Source: 66-474 sp035249175
Lineage (GTDB): Bacteria > Pseudomonadota > Gammaproteobacteria > Xanthomonadales > Rhodanobacteraceae
Assembly: GCA_035249175.1 (NCBI GenBank)
Contig: DATFGT010000011.1
Location: 1 to 64,000 of the forward strand
Reading direction: 5' to 3'
DNA length: 64,000 nt
Of this stretch, positions 18,197 to 26,531 are shown in pieces; positions within the stretch are counted from its first letter, which is position 1; each line of letters begins with the position of its first letter. The notes beneath the pieces are model-generated. The model did not search any database. It had not been told where the DNA came from and was given only the letters and a program-made list of their open reading frames with translations. A program made the translations under genes and the position numbers.

Positions 18197-18282
18197 GCTC
18201 GAATTCCCAACCCGCCATCCGCTCGAGCAAGTGCATTCCGCATCGGCGATAATCCGCCCCTGTCCCACGCAAGGCGCCGACG

Positions 18283-18999
18283 ATGCCTGAGCTTTCCGTA
18301 GTCGTGCCCGTGTTCAACGAGCGCGACAACATCCCGCCACTGCTTGCCGAGATCGCCGCGGCGCTGCGCGGGCGCGTCGATTACGAAGTGGTGTACGTGG
18401 ACGATGCGAGTTCGGACGATTCGCTCGACGTGCTGAAAGCCGAACGCACGAAGCAACCCGAGCTTCGCATCGTGCGACACCTCAAGCAAAGCGGCCAGAG
18501 TACGGCCATCCGGAACGGCGTGCGCGCGGCGCGCGGCGCCTGGATCGCAACGCTGGATGGCGACGGCCAGAACGATCCTGCCGACATTCCAAAGCTGCTC
18601 GATGCGCGCAAGAACGCCGCCGACGCGGTGAAACTTTTCGCCGGCTGGCGCACCACCCGCCGCGACAGTTTCAACAAGCGCATCTCGTCGAAGATCGCCA
18701 ATGGCGTGCGCTCGCGGATGCTGCGCGACGCCACGCCCGATACCGGCTGCGGCCTGAAACTGTTCGAGCGCGATACCTTCCTCGCGCTGCCCTATTTCGA
18801 CCATATGCATCGTTATCTGCCCGCACTGGTCAAGCGCGCAGGATTCGAGAGCATCAGCATCCCGGTCGGGCATCGCCCGCGCACCCGCGGCGTCTCCAAG
18901 TACGGCATGCTCGACCGGCTGTGGGTCGGTCTCGCCGATCTGCGCGGCGTCGCGTGGCTGATGCGTCGCGCGAAGGTGACCGAAATCGAGGAACTGTGA
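18283..18999 (+). CDS. Family 2 glycosyltransferase, dolichol-phosphate-mannose-synthase-like
   Basis: A 238-residue GT-A glycosyltransferase that would move a sugar from a nucleotide donor to a polyprenyl phosphate. VVVPVFNERDNIPPLL opens the fold, VYVDDASSDDS and the metal-binding DGDGQNDPADIPKL follow, and RTRGVSKYG is the acceptor-side motif. There are no C-terminal transmembrane helices, unlike longer DPM/ArnC forms. Its stop overlaps the recQ GTG start by 4 bases. Confidence 0.85.
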   Translation: MPELSVVVPVFNERDNIPPLLAEIAAALRGRVDYEVVYVDDASSDDSLDVLKAERTKQPELRIVRHLKQSGQSTAIRNGVRAARGAWIATLDGDGQNDPADIPKLLDARKNAADAVKLFAGWRTTRRDSFNKRISSKIANGVRSRMLRDATPDTGCGLKLFERDTFLALPYFDHMHRYLPALVKRAGFESISIPVGHRPRTRGVSKYGMLDRLWVGLADLRGVAWLMRRAKVTEIEEL

Positions 19000-20828
19000 C
19001 CGTCGCCGTGCCCGACCTGGCCGCGCAGGCACGCGCGGTGCTGTGCGACGTGTTCGGGTATGGCGCGTTTCGCGACCACCAGCAGGCCATCATCGAACAT
19101 CTTCTGGCGGGCGGCGACGCGCTGGTGTTGATGCCGACCGGCGGCGGCAAGTCGCTGTGCTACCAGATTCCCGCGGTGCTGCGGGATGGCACCGCCATTG
19201 TGGTCTCGCCGCTGATCGCGCTGATGCAGGACCAGGTGGAAGCGTTGCGACAGCTCGGTGTGGCAGCGGCGTTCCTCAATTCCAGTCTCGATGCGCCGGC
19301 GCAAAACGGTGTCGAGCGGCGCTTCCTCGGCGGCGGGTTGAAACTTCTGTACGTGGCGCCCGAGCGGTTGCTCACCGGGCGCTTCCTGGACCTGCTCGAA
19401 CGCGCCGAAGTGTCGCTGTTCGCGATCGACGAAGCCCACTGCGTGTCGCAATGGGGTCATGATTTTCGCCCCGAGTATCGCGAACTCACGGTGTTGCACC
19501 AGCGCTTTCCCGGCGTGCCGCGCATCGCCCTCACCGCAACCGCCGACGCCCCTACCCGGCGCGAGATCGTCGAACGCCTGGCGCTCGGCAAGGCTCGGCA
19601 GTTCATCTCCAGCTTCGACCGGCCGAACATCCGCTATCGCGTCGCGCAGCGCGACCAGCCGCGCCAGCAATTGAAGGCGTTCCTGGCCGGGCACCGCGGC
19701 GAGTCGGGAATCGTCTATTGCCTGTCGCGGCGCAAGGTCGAGGAGACCGCGGCCTGGCTTTGCGAACAGGGCATCGAAGCGCTGCCCTACCACGCCGGGC
19801 TCGATGCGGCCACCCGCGCCGCCAACCAGCAGCGCTTCCTGCGCGAAGACGGCATTGTCATGTGCGCGACCATCGCGTTCGGCATGGGCATCGACAAGCC
19901 GGACGTGCGTTTCGTCGCGCACATGGACTTGCCGAAAAGCCTCGAAGGCTATTACCAGGAAACCGGGCGCGCCGGCCGCGATGGGCTACCGGCCGACGCG
20001 TGGATGACCTACGGCCTGAGCGACCTGGTGACGCTGGCGCAATTCATCCAGCAGTCCGACGCCGACGAAGCGCGCAAGCGCCTGGAACGAAGCAAGCTCG
20101 ACGCGCTGCTTGCGTTCGCGGAAAGCACCCGCTGCCGCCGTCAACAATTGCTGGCGTACTTCGGCGAAACGCTGCCAGAACCCTGCGGCAACTGCGACAA
20201 CTGCCTCGACCCGCCGCCCACGTGGGACGCGACCGAGGCCGCGCAGAAGGCGCTGTCATCCGTGTACCGCACCGGCCAGAGGTTCGGTGTCGGCTATCTG
20301 ATCGACGTGCTGATGGGCAAGGACAACGAGCGAATCCAGGCGCAGCGCCACGACCGTCTTTCCGTGCACGGCATCGGCACGGAGCTCGACGCGCGCCAAT
20401 GGCGCGGCGTATTCCGGCAACTGGTCGCCCGCGGGCTGCTGAGTCCCGACCTCGAAGGCTACGGGAGCCTGCGCCTGACCGCGGCCGCGCACCCTGCCCT
20501 GCGCGGCGATGAACCCGTGCACCTGCGACAGGAACCGGATCGCGCGCAACGCCGCGCCGGTCGCCGCGCCAGCGCCTCGGGCAACCGCCGCAGCCTCGAC
20601 ATCGCCCCGCACGACGAGCCGCTGTGGAATGCCCTTCGCGATGTCCGCGCGAAACTGGCCAAGGAACAGGGTGTGCCGGCGTATGTGATCTTCCACGACG
20701 CCACCTTGTACGCGATGCTGCGCGAGCGTCCCAAGGACCGCGAGGCGCTGGCCACGATCAGCGGCGTCGGTGCCCTCAAGCTGGAACGCTACGGTGCGCG
20801 CTTCTTGGCCGTGCTGCGGAATGCCTGA
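18996..20828 (+). CDS. recQ: ATP-dependent DNA helicase RecQ
   Basis: A 610-residue RecQ. Walker A is MPTGGGKS with Lys52, the DEAH box is DEAHCVSQWGHDFRPEY, motif VI is ETGRAGRDG, the zinc site is CRRQQLLAYFGE followed by CGNCDNC, and an HRDC domain ends the protein (GVGALKLERYG). The start is GTG 18996, overlapping the glycosyltransferase stop as GTGA; upstream in-frame sequence lies inside the glycosyltransferase gene. Its 3' end is followed by copy A of the dispersed element. Confidence 0.95.
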   Translation: MTVAVPDLAAQARAVLCDVFGYGAFRDHQQAIIEHLLAGGDALVLMPTGGGKSLCYQIPAVLRDGTAIVVSPLIALMQDQVEALRQLGVAAAFLNSSLDAPAQNGVERRFLGGGLKLLYVAPERLLTGRFLDLLERAEVSLFAIDEAHCVSQWGHDFRPEYRELTVLHQRFPGVPRIALTATADAPTRREIVERLALGKARQFISSFDRPNIRYRVAQRDQPRQQLKAFLAGHRGESGIVYCLSRRKVEETAAWLCEQGIEALPYHAGLDAATRAANQQRFLREDGIVMCATIAFGMGIDKPDVRFVAHMDLPKSLEGYYQETGRAGRDGLPADAWMTYGLSDLVTLAQFIQQSDADEARKRLERSKLDALLAFAESTRCRRQQLLAYFGETLPEPCGNCDNCLDPPPTWDATEAAQKALSSVYRTGQRFGVGYLIDVLMGKDNERIQAQRHDRLSVHGIGTELDARQWRGVFRQLVARGLLSPDLEGYGSLRLTAAAHPALRGDEPVHLRQEPDRAQRRAGRRASASGNRRSLDIAPHDEPLWNALRDVRAKLAKEQGVPAYVIFHDATLYAMLRERPKDREALATISGVGALKLERYGARFLAVLRNA

Positions 20829-20871
20829 TCCTGGTGACATCTAGCCGCGGCAGCGTTTGCGGCGTCTCGAC

Positions 20872-20986
20872 AAGCAGCAACTTGCCGCGCCGATGTCGGG
20901 GGACGGAAGGCCGTTCCGATGCTCCCCTGACCGGGAGAAGGTTTCGTTGGCGCGCGCCTGCCGGCGGCGATCAGGGACGATCGCAC
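20872..20986 (+). repeat. Dispersed 3'-end element, copy A
   Basis: Lies between the convergent recQ and rhodanese genes. The right box at 20967-20986 is identical to copies B and C and ends 2 bases from the rhodanese stop. The left part is more diverged but keeps GTCGGGG, ACGGAAGGCCGTTC and the overall length of about 115 bases. Confidence 0.7.
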
Positions 20987-20988
20987 GC

Positions 20989-21432
20989 TTATTTCTTGCC
21001 CTTCGCCAACGGCAGATCCGCGCGCCGCCAGGCATCCAGCCCGCCGGCGAGCGTGGCGACGTTGGTGAAGCCGGCCTTGACCAGCCGCTTGGCAGCCTTG
21101 CCCGACTCCATGCCGTTCTTGCACACGGTCACAACCTGCAGGTCCTTGGCCTTGGCGAGGTCCTTGTTCTCGGGATCGAACTGGCTGGGCGTGACGTGTT
21201 TCGAGCCGGTCACGTGGCCCTTTTCGAAATCCGCTGTCGCGGACAGGTCGATCACCAGCGGCTCGCCGCGGTTGATCATCTGCACCAGTGCGCCAGGCGT
21301 CAGGTCGCGGAAGCCGCGGAAGTTGCGCGACACCTCCAGCGCGATCAACGCCAGGACGATCACGACGAGCGCAGCCACCAGCAGGACGTGGTTGGCGATG
21401 AAAGGCGGCAGACGGGTCAGGGTTTCGTGCAT
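20989..21432 (-). CDS. Membrane-anchored rhodanese-like protein
   Basis: A 147-residue protein with one transmembrane helix at about 14-33 and a rhodanese domain. The active-site Cys104 is in VCKNGMESG, with the conserved DLSATADFEKGHV segment before it. Such single-domain rhodaneses carry sulfur as a persulfide; the anchor places the domain next to the inner membrane, the N-terminal residues suggesting a cytoplasmic domain. The specific acceptor is unknown. Confidence 0.85.
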   Translation of the reverse strand: MHETLTRLPPFIANHVLLVAALVVIVLALIALEVSRNFRGFRDLTPGALVQMINRGEPLVIDLSATADFEKGHVTGSKHVTPSQFDPENKDLAKAKDLQVVTVCKNGMESGKAAKRLVKAGFTNVATLAGGLDAWRRADLPLAKGKK

Positions 21433-21569
21433 CGAAGGGTGTCTTGATCCGGAGGTAAGCCAGGCATTATCGGCGAGATCGCGCTGCTGGCAAGGATGAC
21501 CACCTCACCGGAAGTTCAGGGGACCAAAGCCATGATTTTCCACGTCCCCACAAGCATGGGAGCATTCTC

Positions 21570-21779
21570 ATGAAGACAATGACATGCAGGGAATTGGGCG
21601 GCACGTGTGACAAGAGGCTTTCGGCCGATACATGGGACGGGATGGTGCAGACGATGACCAAACACGTCATGGAGAGCCACCCCGACGTCGCCAAGAAGAT
21701 GGAGAAGATGCACAAGGAAGACCCGAAAAAATGGGGCCGGGAAATGAAGCCGAAGTGGGATGCCGCGGCGGCGAAATGA
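21570..21779 (+). CDS. DUF1059 small protein
   Basis: A 69-residue protein beginning KTMTCRELGG-CDKRL, the DUF1059 pattern, then a charged helical stretch rich in Met and Lys (HPDVAKKMEKMHKED). It has two cysteines near the N-terminus. Function of the family is not known. GGGAG lies 6-10 bases before the ATG. It stands alone between two minus-strand genes. Confidence 0.75.
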   Translation: MKTMTCRELGGTCDKRLSADTWDGMVQTMTKHVMESHPDVAKKMEKMHKEDPKKWGREMKPKWDAAAAK

Positions 21780-21794
21780 GCCAGGCAATTGCCG

Positions 21795-22205
21795 CTATTG
21801 CTGCGGCGAGATGTCCGGCAAGCCCGATTCCAGCCACCAATGTTTGGCCTTGGCGTCCCAGCGCCAGGTCTGATGATCGATCACGCTGTAAACGCGCTGG
21901 CTGGCTTTGACGATCAAGCCGATTGTCGCGGTCTGCTCGATGGTGTCGGGGCCGTTGGCCGTGGGGCCGGACGCATCGTACTCGGCGACACGCACGGTGT
22001 TGTAAAGCGCTTTCTGCTGGGCGGTGAGCGGATGCGTCGCACGCACCGCGGGGTCGACGTAATTCCACGCACTCCGGAAATCGCCCCAGCGCAATGCAGC
22101 GGCGTAACCATCCAGCGTGTCGTCGCGCAAGGTGTTCTTGTTCTGCAGCGTTGCACAGCCCGCCAGCAACAGCAGCGCGACACCCGCAAACACGATTCGG
22201 CGCAT
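21795..22205 (-). CDS. Small lipoprotein of unknown function
   Basis: A 136-residue protein with a lipoprotein signal: LLLLAGC puts the lipidated Cys at residue 17. The mature part (DDTLDGYAAALRWGDFRSAW, then a beta-rich C-terminus ending WRWDAKAKHWWLESGLP) resembles small conserved Xanthomonad lipoproteins with an NTF2-like look. Anchoring is expected at the outer or inner membrane; the residue after Cys is Ala, which favours the outer membrane. Role unknown. Confidence 0.75.
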   Translation of the reverse strand: MRRIVFAGVALLLLAGCATLQNKNTLRDDTLDGYAAALRWGDFRSAWNYVDPAVRATHPLTAQQKALYNTVRVAEYDASGPTANGPDTIEQTATIGLIVKASQRVYSVIDHQTWRWDAKAKHWWLESGLPDISPQQ

Positions 22206-22247
22206 GATGATCTCCGGCAGCGATCCAGCGATTGTGCCGGAATGCGC

Positions 22248-22709
22248 CTATGGGCGCAGCTTGGCCACGAAGCGCGCGGTCAGGACCGCCGCGGCGCCCT
22301 CGCCGCCGGCCAACTCGCAGACCACGTCGGCGCGCCCCTTGCCACGCCCCTGCAGCGCAGCGGACAGCTTCTCCAGCGCGTCGGTTTCGACGAACCGTGC
22401 GACGCCGCGCAATTCGTTCCATACGGGTTCGCGATAACGCAGCCGCGAATCGCCCACGTAGATGTCGCAGGCGAGGCCCCGCGCCTGCAAGCCGAGTTCG
22501 ATGAGCCCCCAGCCGGCCAGCGTCAGCAACGAGGCCATGCTGCCGCCGAACGCACAGCCCTTGTCATTGACGTTGGGCGCGAGCGGCGCGGTCATTTCGA
22601 GCAAATCGCCGGTGTAGCGCCGGACCTTCAGATCCATGGCGTCAGCCAGTGGGATGTTTTCGAGGATGTGCGCTTCGAGCGCCGCGGCGGCGGATTTTTT
22701 CGTGTTCAT
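22248..22709 (-). CDS. YiiD C-terminal-type thioesterase
   Basis: A 153-residue hotdog thioesterase of the YiiD_C/TIGR02447 type. The recognisable segments are IPLADAMDLKV, the GCAFGGSMASLLTLAGWGL active-site helix and YREPVWNEL. These enzymes hydrolyse acyl thioesters; substrate unknown. It is transcribed away from hemD, with 65 bases between the two starts. Confidence 0.8.
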   Translation of the reverse strand: MNTKKSAAAALEAHILENIPLADAMDLKVRRYTGDLLEMTAPLAPNVNDKGCAFGGSMASLLTLAGWGLIELGLQARGLACDIYVGDSRLRYREPVWNELRGVARFVETDALEKLSAALQGRGKGRADVVCELAGGEGAAAVLTARFVAKLRP

Positions 22710-22774
22710 CGCGCAAGTGTGTCGTGACGCGGGCGGCGCGACAAGACTTGCGTGCGCTGGCCTATCATCGGCGC

Positions 22775-23560
22775 ATGACTCGCCATGGTCCTCTCGCCGG
22801 TGTACGCATCGCGATCACCCGGCCGGCCGGCACGGGCGCTGCGTTGGCGCGGCGCGTCCGTGAACTCGGTGGCGCGCCGCTATTGCTGCCTGGATCGACC
22901 TTGCGCGAAGCGCCCGACGCAGCCATTGCGCGCAAGACGTTGCAAACTGCACTGGCGTGCGATATCGCGATCTTCACCAGTCCCGCGGCGGTGCGCTTCG
23001 CGCGGAGGCTGGGCGTGTTGCGCAGCCGCGCGCCCATGCTCGCGCCGGGTGCGGGCACGCTGCGTGCGGTGCACCGGGCGGGGTTCCCGAATGCCGAAGC
23101 GCCCGCGCGTGAGGACAGCGAAGGCATCCTGGCACTGCCGGCACTGCGGCATGTCCGCGGTTTGCACATCGGCATCGTCGGCGCTGCCGGCGGACGCGGC
23201 CTGCTTGACCGCGAACTCACGGCCCGTGGCGCAACGGTCGTGCATGCACACGTCTATCGCCGCTTGCCGCCACGGCTCGATCGACGCCATGCCGGCGCGC
23301 TGCTCCACGCGACGCACAAGCCACTGTACGTCCTGCTGTCCAGCGCCGAAGCGCTCGCCAACATCCTCGCCGCGCTGCCCGGCGATGCGCATCATGCATT
23401 GCTCGCCGGCGCGGGTGTGGTCAGCAGTGCCCGGCTCGCAACCGCGGCCCGCAAGGCAGGTTTCAACCGCGTGCTGCGCGCGGCATCGACGCACAGCGAT
23501 ACGTTGCTTGCAACGGTTATTGTTGATTCCACGCTGTTCCAATCGAAGCGGCTGTCGTGA
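22775..23560 (+). CDS. hemD: Uroporphyrinogen-III synthase
   Basis: A 261-residue HemD, which closes hydroxymethylbilane to uroporphyrinogen III with inversion of ring D. The sequence is divergent as is usual, but VRIAITRPAG, DIAIFTSPAAV and LLSSAEALANIL mark the two-domain fold, and hemX and hemY follow directly. hemC is not next to it. The last codons and stop lie inside the left box of copy B of the dispersed element, so its final residues (KRLS) are encoded by the repeat. Confidence 0.85.
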   Translation: MTRHGPLAGVRIAITRPAGTGAALARRVRELGGAPLLLPGSTLREAPDAAIARKTLQTALACDIAIFTSPAAVRFARRLGVLRSRAPMLAPGAGTLRAVHRAGFPNAEAPAREDSEGILALPALRHVRGLHIGIVGAAGGRGLLDRELTARGATVVHAHVYRRLPPRLDRRHAGALLHATHKPLYVLLSSAEALANILAALPGDAHHALLAGAGVVSSARLATAARKAGFNRVLRAASTHSDTLLATVIVDSTLFQSKRLS

Positions 23561-23657
23561 ATCGTCAGGCCACGGATAGCCGTTCTGGCGCCGACTGATC
23601 GAGAACATCGATGATGGCCTTGCACGCAAACGACGTGGCGATCAGGGACGATCGCAC
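23544..23657 (+). repeat. Dispersed 3'-end element, copy B
   Basis: Full copy of 114 bases. The left box (CGAAGCGGCTGTCGTGA, then GTCAGGCCACGGATAGCC) overlaps the end of hemD; the right box at 23638-23657 is identical to copies A and C and ends 26 bases before hemX. Confidence 0.8.
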
Positions 23658-23683
23658 AAATGACGGCCTGCTAGCATGCCTCC

Positions 23684-24754
23684 ATGATCGAAGACCCTGC
23701 CGAAGCCACCACCATCGAACCCAAACCACGCAAAGCGCGTGGACGCGCGCCTAGTCTGGCCGTGCTGGCGGCGATCGTCGCGATTGTGGCCTTGGCCGTG
23801 GCGGCAGGGAGTGTGTGGCGCCTGCAACGCTTCACGCATGCGGAAGAAGCCGCTCGCAAACAGGACGCAGCCACCATCGCGAACCTGCAAAGCCAGCTCG
23901 CGGCCGGCGCCCAGCAGGCGCAGGCAGGCAACCATCGCCTCGGCAACCTGGAATCGGGTCTGGAGGATTTGCGAACCGGCACGCAAGGGCTCGGCCGCCG
24001 CATCGCGAACCTCGAAACCGCCATCACCAATTTGAGCGGCCAGCAGCAGTCGGGCCATGACACCATGCTGCTCAACGATGCCGAAATGTTGCTGCGCACC
24101 GGGCAACAACGCTATGACCTGTTCCACGACAGCACCGGGGCGCTGAAAGCGTATTCGCAAGCCATCGAAGTGTTGGCGCAGGTGCAGAACCCGGCGTATG
24201 CGCCGGTGCGCGCCAGTGCCACCACCGAACGCGACGCGCTGGCCACGGCCGCGCCGCCCTCGCGCCAGGCCGCGCTGGACACGCTGTCGCAACTGCGCGG
24301 CAAGGCCGTATCGCTGCCGCTCATCGAGGAGGGCCGGCCCGCATCGGCATCATCCGCAAAGCCGGGGTTCTGGTCGCGCATCGGGCGCACGTTTGGCGGC
24401 ATCGTCAGGGTCACGCACGACAACGGGACCGCCGAGCCGCTCGCCGACGCGCGTTTCGCGCCGCAGGCGCTGGCGCTGGACCTTGCGCAGGCGCAGGAAG
24501 CGCTGTTGGCGTTCGACGAGGCGGGATACCGCAACGCCTTGCAGCGTGCCGATGACTTGCTGGCGGCGCAATTCGATCCGCAGGCTGCGCATGTGAAGGA
24601 TGCCCGCGCACAAATCGCGAGCCTGCTGTCGCAGCGGCCCGCCGGGCCGGCACCGCAACTGGGCGGCGCCCTCGCCCAACTGCAGAGCCTGCGCGCCAGC
24701 CAGACGCCTCTGCCCACGGCGCCTGCGTCAACCAGCAGCGGGGCGAAGCCATGA
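23684..24754 (+). CDS. hemX: HemX-like membrane protein
   Basis: A 356-residue HemX. It has a cytoplasmic Arg/Lys-rich N-terminus, one transmembrane helix at about 25-45, a periplasmic coiled coil (residues 55-120), and the HemX domain with LLNDAEMLLRTGQQRY. The annotated methyltransferase activity of this family is not supported by any SAM-binding motif. It is cotranscribed with hemD and hemY; its stop overlaps hemY as ATGA. A Pro/Ser/Thr-rich tail ends the protein. Confidence 0.85.
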   Translation: MIEDPAEATTIEPKPRKARGRAPSLAVLAAIVAIVALAVAAGSVWRLQRFTHAEEAARKQDAATIANLQSQLAAGAQQAQAGNHRLGNLESGLEDLRTGTQGLGRRIANLETAITNLSGQQQSGHDTMLLNDAEMLLRTGQQRYDLFHDSTGALKAYSQAIEVLAQVQNPAYAPVRASATTERDALATAAPPSRQAALDTLSQLRGKAVSLPLIEEGRPASASSAKPGFWSRIGRTFGGIVRVTHDNGTAEPLADARFAPQALALDLAQAQEALLAFDEAGYRNALQRADDLLAAQFDPQAAHVKDARAQIASLLSQRPAGPAPQLGGALAQLQSLRASQTPLPTAPASTSSGAKP

Positions 24755-26022
24755 AAGGCAAGCGCTGGCTGGCCATCGCGATCATCATCATCGCCTTGGC
24801 CGCAATCGCGTTCGTGTGGCTGGCGTCCGACCCCGGCTACGTACTGATCCGGTTCCGCGGCTGGCGCATCGAAGCCACCGTGATCGGTGCAGTGGCGATC
24901 CTGGTTGCCGCGTGGATCGCGATCGGCATCGTATGGTGGCTGCTGCGCTGGCCGTTCGGCGCGCTGTCGCGGCGGCATCGCCGCATCAGCCAGGAACGCC
25001 TCCGTGACGGATTGGTCGCGATGACCGAAGGGCGCCACGTCGAGGCCAGCCGCACCTTGCAGCGCGCCGCGCAATATTCTTCGCTGCGTTCACCCGCACT
25101 GCTGTCGGCGGCCGACGCCGCGCATCGCCACGGCGACACCCAGCGCGCGCTGGAAGCGCTGGACGAAGCCGCGCAGCACGCACCCGAGGCCGCGCGGATC
25201 CTGCGTGCGCGGATCCTGCGCGAGAACGATCGCGCCGAGGAGGCTTTGCAACTGCTGACACCCGGCGCCGAGGCAGGCAAGCTGCCACCGGCCGGCTGGC
25301 ACGAATATGCCTTGGCCGCGCTCAGTCTTGGCCAGTCCGGGAAAGCGCGCGCGGCGCTGGAACCCTTGCGCAAATCGGACATGCTGGGCGCCGCGGGTTA
25401 CGCGGAGCTGGTCGACCGGGTGCAGGGCGCCTCGCTGCGCAATGCGCCCGACGCCGCGGCACTGCAGGAATTGTGGAAACGCGCGAACCGCCAACAACGC
25501 CAAATGCCCGCGTTGCTGGATGCGTATGCGCGCCGCGCAGCGGCGCTGGGCATCGCGCATGACGCGCTGGATGCCATCGAAGACGCGTTGAAGCGCGAAT
25601 GGAATCCGCTGCTGGTCGCGGCATACGGCGACGCCACGCCACCCACCGAAGCCGCCGCACGCCTGCGCGTCGCGACCCGCTGGCTGGACACCCACGCGGG
25701 CGATGACGCCTTGTTGCGCACGCTGGGCGTGCTTTCGATGCGCGCGTCCGATCCGCGCGATGCACGCGAGTACCTCGTGCGCGCACTGACGCTGAGGCCC
25801 ACGGCCGCAGGCTGGGCGGCGCTCGGCGACGTGCAGTCCGCATCCGGCGACGCGGAAGACGCCATCCGTTGCTATGCCAACGCATGGAAGTGCGAACAGG
25901 GCGAAGCCATCGCGCCGGGTCCGCACGAGGCCGGCATCGACACCGCGCACGTCACGCCGGAAGAACGCGACGAGCACGGCATGCCGCGGTTGCCCGGCGA
26001 GCCATCGTCACCCGCGCGGTAG
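24751..26022 (+). CDS. hemY: HemY-like TPR membrane protein
   Basis: A 423-residue proteobacterial HemY (not the Bacillus oxidase of the same name). Two transmembrane helices lie at about 6-25 and 42-66 with the DPGYVLIRFRGWRIE signature between them, followed by tetratricopeptide-type helices. The family is linked to late heme synthesis by gene order, with no known catalytic activity. ATGA overlap with hemX indicates coupled translation. Confidence 0.88.
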   Translation: MKGKRWLAIAIIIIALAAIAFVWLASDPGYVLIRFRGWRIEATVIGAVAILVAAWIAIGIVWWLLRWPFGALSRRHRRISQERLRDGLVAMTEGRHVEASRTLQRAAQYSSLRSPALLSAADAAHRHGDTQRALEALDEAAQHAPEAARILRARILRENDRAEEALQLLTPGAEAGKLPPAGWHEYALAALSLGQSGKARAALEPLRKSDMLGAAGYAELVDRVQGASLRNAPDAAALQELWKRANRQQRQMPALLDAYARRAAALGIAHDALDAIEDALKREWNPLLVAAYGDATPPTEAAARLRVATRWLDTHAGDDALLRTLGVLSMRASDPRDAREYLVRALTLRPTAAGWAALGDVQSASGDAEDAIRCYANAWKCEQGEAIAPGPHEAGIDTAHVTPEERDEHGMPRLPGEPSSPAR

Positions 26023-26025
26023 GCC

Positions 26026-26466
26026 ATGGCCATCTGGAAACAGCACGTCGATCTGGAAACGGTGAATGCGTGGAGCGCACGCACCCTGATGCAGGCGCTC
26101 GACATCCACATCACCGAAATCGGCGATGATTTTCTGCGTGGCACCATGCCGGTGGATGACCGCACCCGCCAGCCCTACGGCATCCTGCACGGCGGCGCTT
26201 CGGTCGCGCTGGCCGAAACGCTGGGCTCGAGTGCGGCGATGCTGTGCTGTGAAGACGGCCGCGCCACGGTGGGCCTCGAGATCAACGCCAACCACCTGCG
26301 GGCCGTACGCGAGGGCACGGTCACCGGCACCGCGCGACCGATCCACGTCGGGCGCAGCACGCAGGTGTGGGAAATCCGGATCGAGAACGCGGCGGGTGAA
26401 TTGACCTGCATCGCGCGGCTCACGATGGCGGTGGTGCCGGCAGGAGGTTTTTCGCTGCAAAAGTAG
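26026..26466 (+). CDS. PaaI/YdiI-type hotdog thioesterase
   Basis: A 146-residue acyl-CoA thioesterase-like protein. YGILHGGASVALAETLGS is the active-site segment with HGG and the catalytic Glu in LAE, and VGLEINANHLRAVREG is the second conserved stretch. YdiI/MenI relatives cleave aromatic or naphthoyl-CoA esters; the exact substrate here is not evident. It starts 3 bases after hemY and probably shares its mRNA. Confidence 0.85.
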   Translation: MAIWKQHVDLETVNAWSARTLMQALDIHITEIGDDFLRGTMPVDDRTRQPYGILHGGASVALAETLGSSAAMLCCEDGRATVGLEINANHLRAVREGTVTGTARPIHVGRSTQVWEIRIENAAGELTCIARLTMAVVPAGGFSLQK

Positions 26467-26531
26467 CCATCTCACGTCCTGCGACGGTGCGGGCCCAACT
26501 TGGGCCGCATCCGCTCCTACAATCCGCAACC

